From Clavulina sp. PMI_390 (taxonomy: Eukaryota; Basidiomycota; Agaricomycetes; Cantharellales; Hydnaceae): a DNA stretch of 64,000 bases. The position numbers were made by a program, and so were the translations under genes. Location: NCBI GenBank assembly GCA_015039315.1, contig WIDE01000100.1:1-64000 (forward strand). Direction: 5' to 3'. A model generated the notes under the pieces. That model was given only the letters and a program-made list of their open reading frames with translations, ran no database searches and had not been told where the DNA came from. This document shows positions 57,357-64,000 of this stretch, in pieces (the first letter of the stretch is position 1; the number at the start of each line of letters is the position of its first letter).

Positions 57357-58579
57357 TCAGAATGAGAAGGTTTGCATTGAATGTACATTAGGAGTGAAGA
57401 AAATGCGAACGTGTGCCTCAGGTTCAGTATTTCTACAGGAAAAGAGGGTATTTGTAGCTGTAAGATAGCCCGTATATGGAATGTAGAATTGGGCGGATAG
57501 CAGAGCACCATGGTGAGAGAAAATCCACATAAGACAATAGCACCTGGGGCTATGCCTTCCAAACGCAGGCAAATCGAGAAGGAAATATTTGAGCAGAATC
57601 GCGCCATGGCTTGGTGAGCTACAAGACCGAGCCGCACAGAATTGATGGAAGCGTCTGACTCTGGAAAGGGATGCCGTTACACGCTGCACGAAGATTGTAG
57701 GACGATACCAGCCGCACCCCATGACGACGCGTTCAGTAAGGCTTCGAAGATAAGCAGGATTGAATGGAGCCACATACTTGTCATCTGTATGCCCCACGCA
57801 GCAGTAAATTGCCCATGAGAGCGAGTCAAGTTACTATCTCCGAGCCAAAAGAACATTCGTGTGACCGAAACTCCTCACATACCGTCGTATATAAACCGAG
57901 CATTCTTCGGCGAAAGTGGTGCAGTCTTGACAAACCGGTCATTACCCTCAGGCCTATAAAACGAGTAAGTGGCGGATCAGGTGTTTAGGTCCATCGCGAC
58001 ATTCATTTTTTTCAAACGTACAACACCTTCTCCTAGAGAGAGCAGCAGACATTAAATGGGGTAATGGGAAAGCGGGGTTGTTGTATGTTGCATACCTTAG
58101 CGGAGGCGAGCATGCTCTGGATCGAAATACAGACGCTCTCAACGTTGAGAACGGGGCTCCATTCGTTTCCCAGGATGGACATGCATATGAAACCATTCGT
58201 GTATGAATGGGCATGGACCGGGGGCTTGTACTGGTCCGATACCACAAAGGTAACCTCGGGAGAGTCAATGGCTACGCGCGGAAAATGGAGTCTCAAGCTC
58301 AGAACGAATTGATATTTGACACAACGCACGGTACCGGGGCCCAAACTTAAACTTCAGCGCAAATACCTCCCCCTGACATCAAAGAAAGGCTCTGAGTATT
58401 CCATGCACAAGGGCCACCATGAGAAGCTGAAGCACCTTGTAGATGCTCTCTCCGAGAACTTCTAACCCCATTATCCACGTTTCTAGATCATCGGCTTGGA
58501 TCAGTGAAATTCCAGCTGGGCAGCCAGCTTTCAGGCCCTGAAGTTCCTTTGTTAGTCGGCGAGAAGCGATGCTAGCCAT
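57357..58579 (-). CDS. Ubiquitin-conjugating enzyme E2, UBE2W-like
   Basis: UBE2W-type E2s attach ubiquitin to protein N-termini. The start at 58579 reads MASIASRRLTKELQGLKAGC, PAGISLIQADDLETWIMGLE. The next exons give GEVFALKFKFGPRY, SPEVTFVVSDQYKPPVHAHS, YTNGFICMSILGNEWSPVLN and VESVCISIQSMLASAK. The catalytic Cys is in NGFIC. The usual HPN is replaced by the HxHxYxNG form, which points to the UBE2W branch rather than general E2s. A later exon encodes GNDRFVKTAPLSPKNARFIY. The 3' end is uncertain: an open frame runs to 57,357, but the true stop may be near 57,700. Tail-to-tail with nothing; divergent to NFU1. Confidence 0.75.
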
Positions 58580-58671
58580 CTACAGCACGAGGCGATACAG
58601 AATCGGAGGCCGGCTACAACAGAGCCAAACACTGGCCACAACAACTGACGCATTTGCTGACTGAAGCCACG
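58580..58671. promoter_or_regulatory. Very short bidirectional promoter (E2 / NFU1)
   Basis: Only 92 bp separate the two divergent start codons, so the 5' ends of both messages are likely very short or overlap. Confidence 0.6.
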
Positions 58672-59633
58672 ATGTCACCCTTCGTCTCAACCTCAAGGAC
58701 AATAATACGAAAAAGCGCCTTTTCAGCAACATCTCGAACAATATCGAGAGGTCTTGTATCCAGCCATGCACTACGGGCGCAAATCGCGTCTGGAAGCACT
58801 CCCTCCACATCGTCCTTGACACTCTCCTCCAGGCCAATTTCTCGTTCGCCAATTCAGCGTGAGTATATAGATAATTGACTATATGTCATATTCTCAAGGA
58901 ATCTATAGGGAGGACCATGTTTATCCAGACCGAAACCACGCCGAATGAGGACTCGCTAAAGTTTATTCCCGGCGTGGAAGTCATGAGCGCCGGCTCTGCC
59001 GAATTCTTGGACACACGCTCAGCGCTTGCATCTCCTCTCGCGATTCGGCTATTCGGAATAGAAGGCGTAAAGGCTGTCTTCTATGGACCTGACTTTGTCA
59101 CCGTGTCCAAAGACTCGGAGAATCCATGGGCCGTCATCAAGCCCGAGGTGTACTCCACTCTCATGGAATTCTTCACTTCTCAGCAACCGCTCTTCCGGTC
59201 AGAAGAGGACCGCGAGAATGCAGGGCCTCAGGACACAAAGATCCTAGATACCGACTCCGAAACGGTGGCCATGATCAAAGAGCTTCTCGACACTCGTGTG
59301 CGCCCGGCCATTATGGAAGACGGTGGCGATATCGAGTATCGTGGATTCTCCGACGAAGGGATCGTAAAGCTCAAGCTCAAGGGAAGTTGTCGTGGCTGTG
59401 ACTCGAGTGCAGTTACGTTGAAGACTGGTATCGAGCGCATGCTCATGCACTACGTGCCAGAGGTCCAAGGTGTAGAGCAGGTTCGTCTTTTTCTCCCTTC
59501 AGTAGCTTTCCTTCACTCAGCTTGTTCTCTCTCTCTCAAGGTGTTGGACCAGGAGGAAGAAATTGCGCTTGACGAGTTCAGCAAGTTCGAGGAACGATTG
59601 GCGAAGAAGCAAAAGAAGGAGAAAACCGGGTAA
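58672..59633 (+). CDS. NFU1: NFU1, mitochondrial iron-sulfur cluster scaffold/carrier
   Basis: NFU1 delivers 4Fe-4S clusters to lipoate synthase and respiratory complexes. The start at 58672 gives MSPFVSTSRTIIRKSAFSAT, an Arg/Ser-rich likely mitochondrial presequence. The first intron ends at 58,910, giving SPIQRRTMFIQTETTPNEDS, then LKFIPGVEVMSAGSAEFLDT (Nfu N domain). The NifU-like C-terminal domain has RPAIMEDGGDIEYRGFSDEG and LKGSCRGCDSSAVTLK with the CxxC cluster ligands. A second intron (about 59,480-59,540) leads to VLDQEEEIALDEFSKFEERL and a lysine-rich end. The stop codon at 59,631-59,633 overlaps a GTAAGT donor, so one more exon is possible. Confidence 0.92.
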
Positions 59634-59863
59634 GTGCTGTTTCTCAGCGATATCGATGGCATCCACGCGATATTCAACAGCTTGTTCTGCTTAGGATGGA
59701 ACAATACATGTCTGTCTAAAAGGTTTCCTCGTGATGCGCGCGGACTTTCGGCATTCTCAGCATTCTAGTTATCCATGTAATAATGTCGTACGTTTACCAC
59801 CATTAGAACCCATAATCCATGCAACCATGCGGTCGTTGGGGCGGATCGCTACCCAGTCCCACG

Positions 59864-62526
59864 TTAGGAGACCAATAAATCACCCCTCTTCTCCCCAGGA
59901 TTCTCTGTCATCTTCGCGCTCCGGCTGCCAAACTGCATCGCCCGTTTACGCCTTGCCGCTGTCTTCTCTAGTCCCAACCTTTGTGCGGCAAGGCGCAACA
60001 GAAGCTTGTCACCTGATCCTTCCCCTAGGCGTGGATCCAGTTTCGCATGGACGGGCAATGCGGCGAGATAAGCGACAAGCGAGAGATCAAGGAAGGGATA
60101 TCGCGTCTCTTTCGCATTTGAAGAGATTACGCGGTCATCTCGTCCAAGGTTCCGCGATGGGAGCCGGTCCAGGTCCAATTGGAGCTATTTTTGAGGAGAT
60201 GTGAACATTGCATTCGAGCAGATAATTTGTGGGGAAACGAGTCATTGAGGTCAGGCCACACCGTATTTGGCTTGGCGTGCCGCCGATCGGCGGATGGGGT
60301 AGATAACGCAAGATGAAACGCATGAAGATCACTCACTTCGTTGATGAGCCCTTCCCAATTACCTTTCGCAAACGCCGCGCGATGACGCGAGTACCCTCCG
60401 AGGAGCTCATCAGCGCCGAGGCCACTCAACAGGACGCGAGCAGGAGTCGTGTAGGGAGTACCAGGTGCGTGATTGATCGGGATTGATCCCCCGTCTGAGG
60501 TCGATGGCTGGTGGTGATGCGGAGATGCGGGCGTCCTAGACTCCAAAGTCCCACGGCCCTGGGAGGCAAAATACAGCGCTAGGGCAAGACTCTGAGCCCA
60601 GCCCGGCGGAGATTCATTCCAGTGGTGGCTATGAGAGAATGATCGGACGTCGAACCAAGTTTCATAAACGCACCATGTCCATTACAGTTCGGGATGGGAA
60701 CATTAACTTTTCAATAAATGGCCGCGCTGCGGTGGATTCCTACACTTGATAAAATGAGCAAAAGCGTCTCGTGGGATGAAGAGGCGGCCACTTTCGATCG
60801 CTTGCCTCATAGGTCACGTCAACCTTAACCTACGACGTCGCAATCCGTGAACGCATGGAAAAATGGTCAATTATTAGAGCTCAGATACTCCAAGGCTTTG
60901 GTTCATGTAGAGAATTAGGCCGCTCACAAAATTCCACGTCCGATCGGGACAAAGAGTATGCAATTCATTTAAAGCCTCGATCCCAGTCTCTCGATCGGGC
61001 ACGTCGTATGGTGTCTGAGAGGATGCTTCGGCGGGTTTCCGTTCTTGTCGCGCTCGGATACTTCTAGGGTTCTCAAAGGCAACATTGACCAAATCTATTG
61101 CCTCGTTTGGAGGAACAAATCTGCGGACGCCAAAGCACACGTTAATTGGGAGGGTAGGAGGCGGAGGTGTGGTGACCGAGACTGACCGGTGCGTGAGGTA
61201 CGCAATGATTGTGCAGTCGATCCCACCAGAGAAGAGTAAAGCTAGCCGACTCTGACCGCTTGTTCCCCGGGGCGGTCTGAAGTGGGAAGAGGGTCTGAGA
61301 GGTTTGGCTTTGCAAGCAGTGTCACCATACTCACATATTCTTCACCCTGCCTCCTACAGCCTTCTCCAGTCTTGCCAGGAATTCGTCAACAACTAAGCTT
61401 GCCGCTGCTGAGGACGCTATGTCTGGAGCAGGTGGGATGGTGCGGTTGAGGACCTGGATTGCGGACTACACGACCTCAAATTATTTCAGCTTGAGAAAGA
61501 CTGCCAATTTTCACAACGTACGAAAGGATCGTCAGGCTTTCTCCAGTGAGTAACAAGCCCTGACAGTTGTGGTAGCCCGGGCCGCAAGTCCGAATTGTCG
61601 GCGGACGGGTGGCTGGAGATATCTAACCCTCCAAGCTCTTCGACACGGAGCAAGTTTACTTGCAACTGGTAGATAGCAGCCGTGTCGAGCTCCGCGAATT
61701 CTACAGCATCGCTAGGCTTTGAGTCGCTGGAGGGTGGCTTGTTACCACCGGAGCTAGCAGATGTCAACTGGATCGTCCAGGAGCCGTCACTGGCCAAGAA
61801 AGTGCGATAGAGCAAGGAACGTCGCCCTAAGGGATCTCGACCAAAAAACAGCGAATGGTCCGCGGCCTGAAAGAAGGCAAGAGCCCGCAATCAGCGCCAT
61901 GAACATACAATTGAAGGTAAATCCAACTGACCCTGTAAAACAAAAAGGCATAAGGACCCTCAATCTCTGCAAGTACTGCAACAGGTGAAACCCCAGAATC
62001 AGTGAGTCGTTTGAATAGTTTAGACCCGTCGTTTTCTAGGTTGGAGATCTAGGGTCCATATTTTCCCAATAAATAGTGCCAGGGGCAGGAAGTCATGTTG
62101 CAGCTCACATCCATGCCCGCAAAGATCTAACTCATCCAATGAGGCCTAATGCTGGGCATGTCAATAGAAAGAACTTCGGACCTCTCCGTTCCAGCAAAAA
62201 ATATCCCCGGATCCATTTTCATGTGGCTGAGAGGTGACTTGAGTTCCTCTCAGATGTAGAACAGAGGCATTGATGGAAAGCACAAGCTCGCGATCGCCTG
62301 ACAGTTCGATTGCTCGCTCAGTGGTATTTTGAACATCAGGTCCTACATGGATTGTTAGTGGTGAGCAAGAGCCCAGGAGAGTGGTCCCCCAACAAAATCA
62401 GTGACCTCTTAACGCATTTAGCTGATGGAGCGCGAGCAGGTCATCTGCCTGAGTTTGATGCTCCGACGGCGTTCTACTTGACAGAGATCTATTACGGATA
62501 GTGATCGAGGCGACGATTCCACACAT
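59864..62526 (-). CDS. ASNSD1: ASNSD1-type asparagine synthetase domain protein
   Basis: The start at 62526 gives MCGIVASI with the N-terminal Cys2 of glutaminase domains. Then come ELVLSINASVLHLRGTQVTS and GDIFCWNGE, and LAFFQAADHSLFFGRDPLGR. The synthetase part has LALLFSGGIDCTIIAYLTHR followed by FVPPNEAIDLVNVAFENPR, the hallmark of ASNSD1 rather than ASNS, then RVLLSGLGADELLGGYSRHR and QLDLDRLPSRNLGRDDRVIS with RYPFLDLSLVAYLA. The stop is at about 59,864. Family proteins have no proven synthetase activity. The PP-loop has Cys where SGGxDS has Ser. About 600 residues in many exons. Confidence 0.86.
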
Positions 62527-62901
62527 CTAGGTGATCGTAGAATGGATAGTTCAGACTCGCATGTGCTTGTGGCCACATTCAGAAACTAAGCACCTTGACC
62601 CGAGGGCGCCTCGTTGGACGAGATTAGCAAAGGATTTTCGTGTCACGTGCACTGAATTGACAAGAATTTGGATTCTTTCGTCGTATTGCGTTGAGCATTT
62701 GAAGCAAACCAACTTGTTACCAATAATACTATAAGATAAATATTGGCTTTGGCATCGTTTTGAGCATCATATTTTGAGCAGCCGAGCCATCGGCCGAAGT
62801 CACCAGGTAACCGTCACGAGGTCACGAGTTGCATTTCCCATAGGCATCTGGTTCTGACTCCATCGTGCCTGTTTCCTTCCACCAAGAGCCCAAATTCCAC
62901 C
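62527..62901. promoter_or_regulatory. Shared upstream region of ASNSD1 and BAT1
   Basis: 375 bp between divergent starts. No clear motif was recognised. Confidence 0.45.
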
Positions 62902-64000
62902 ATGGCGTCCTCATTACGCGCTGGGACCCGCTTTCCCCTTAGAAGCACCCGTGTTGCTGGCTCATTACGCCTGTTCTCGTCTGCGACAAGCAGGTTGAAC
63001 AAGCGACCTCCAGCTGGCTCGCAGTTGGACCCAATGACTGGGGAGTTAACCGCGCTTCCTAACATCGATGTACGTCGACCTACTGAACTGATAAATCTGC
63101 TATTTACTAAAATATTTTCACGCAGGAACGGAATGTCGTTATTGAACGCAGCAAGTCGCCCAAAACCCCACCACTCGCGAAGAACTTGTCGTTCGGGAAA
63201 ACTTTCGTATGTTTGACGTTGCACCGAATATGATCCAGTATAGCTCACATTCTTTGTCTTTGTTATTAGACAGATCACATGCTGTCCGTTGAATGGTCCG
63301 CATTAACGGGCTGGGGTACTCCCCGTATTCACCCTTGTGAGTCATTGTATGACTCCAAAGAACACCATTCACTCAACCTATAGTTTCTAGACGGACCCCT
63401 CGGACTCGAGCCTAGTGCGACTGTCTTCCATTACGCCCAGACATTATTCGAAGGGTTAAAGGCGTACAGAGACGAGAATGGCAAGGTTACTCTCTTCCGT
63501 CCTGACATGAACATGAAGAGAATGAACAAGAGTGCGGAGAGAATTGCTTTGCCGGTGCGCATATTTTTTATATGTGGAACTAACGGTGAATTGGAATCCT
63601 GATGATTTGTTTGTCGAATCGGGACCGTTAGACTTTCAATGGTGATGCTGTTGTCGAGCTCATGAAGAAACTTGTGGCAATGGACGCGCACTGGATCCCC
63701 CAGGAGCCTGGACACAGTCTTTACATCCGCCCTACCTTGAGTACGTGCTCCTTTCAGCTTTGCATCAACTAGCCACTTCGCAACAAATTCTGACCTTCAA
63801 GCAATCTATTTTCGTCCAATCATCTTTTAATTTCAGTCGGTACCCAGACCGCATTAGGTGTCGGTCCCTCTTCAACTGCCCTTCTTTTCGTTATTTGCTG
63901 CCCCGTCGGGCCATATTACAAGGGTGGCTTCAAGCCTGTGAAGCTGCTCGCCACCACTGAGTTCGTCCGTGCCTTCCCGGGTGGCACTGGCGGCTATAAG
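62902..64000 (+). CDS. BAT1: Branched-chain amino acid aminotransferase, mitochondrial (partial, right edge)
   Basis: BCAT swaps the amino group between Leu/Ile/Val and 2-oxoglutarate using PLP. The start at 62902 gives MASSLRAGTRFPLRSTRVAG, an Arg-rich mitochondrial presequence. Splicing yields LDPMTGELTALPNID, ERNVVIERSKSPKTPPLAKN, LSFGKTFTDHMLSVEWSALT, ATVFHYAQTLFEGLKAYRDE, LFRPDMNMKRMNKSAERIAL, HSLYIRPTLIGTQTALGVGP and LLATTEFVRAFPGGTGGYK. The final codon in the window corresponds to the family's PLP-binding lysine. At least five short introns. The remaining third lies beyond the window. Confidence 0.93.

Noticed and set aside
1..64000. tRNA genes, rRNA, CRISPR arrays and transposons
   Set aside because: I looked for cloverleaf cores, direct-repeat arrays, and transposase or reverse-transcriptase motifs and saw none; a tRNA scan would be needed to exclude tRNAs.

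Overview
The window looks like nuclear DNA of an agaricomycete (basidiomycete) fungus. The genes are split by many short GT-AG introns of about 45-80 nt. There is a DUF6534-type membrane protein, kinases with the HGD catalytic variant common in mushroom-forming fungi, and lineage-expanded paralogues. A Rhizoctonia-like genome is my best guess, but this is inference. All gene models were spliced by eye, so internal exon borders are less certain than gene identity.

Region 1 (1-14,500) is a head-to-tail array of six minus-strand paralogues. Each has five exons: a signal peptide plus the start of a cysteine-rich ectodomain, two small exons that complete eight cysteines, one large exon with a single membrane span and a long Gly/Ala/His-rich tail, and a tiny last exon carrying a conserved C-terminus. 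The ectodomains fall into two types (genes 1, 2, 6 versus 3, 4, 5), while the tails do not follow that split. Gene 5 is interrupted by a 10-N assembly gap. A distant relative of this design lies at 45.6-46.6 kb.

Region 2 (15,000-35,500) holds four copies of a gene that joins a clathrin-heavy-chain-like N-terminal beta-propeller to a protein kinase domain, plus one broken kinase fragment. They sit in two duplicated units of different composition. One unit carries prohibitin PHB1 (intact at 15.0 kb, dead at 20.8 kb). The other carries the 3' end of autophagy gene ATG16 (intact at 27.0 kb, fragment at 31.9 kb). The Rab7 GTPase gene ypt7 is divergent to ATG16 between the two pairs, so the region is rich in membrane-traffic genes.

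Region 3 (35,700-46,600) has a questin-oxidase-like protein, a divergent MFS anion:cation-symporter-type transporter, a DUF6534-like seven-helix protein and the single-span cysteine-rich protein. Region 4 (46,600-57,300) is gene-poor, with a REX4-type exonuclease and a copper-fist transcription factor. Region 5 (57,300-64,000) is dense housekeeping: a UBE2W-like E2, NFU1, an ASNSD1-type protein and a branched-chain aminotransferase that runs off the right edge at its PLP lysine.

The two candidates for an undescribed system are the clathrin-propeller-kinase fusion family and the eight-cysteine/His-repeat membrane protein array.
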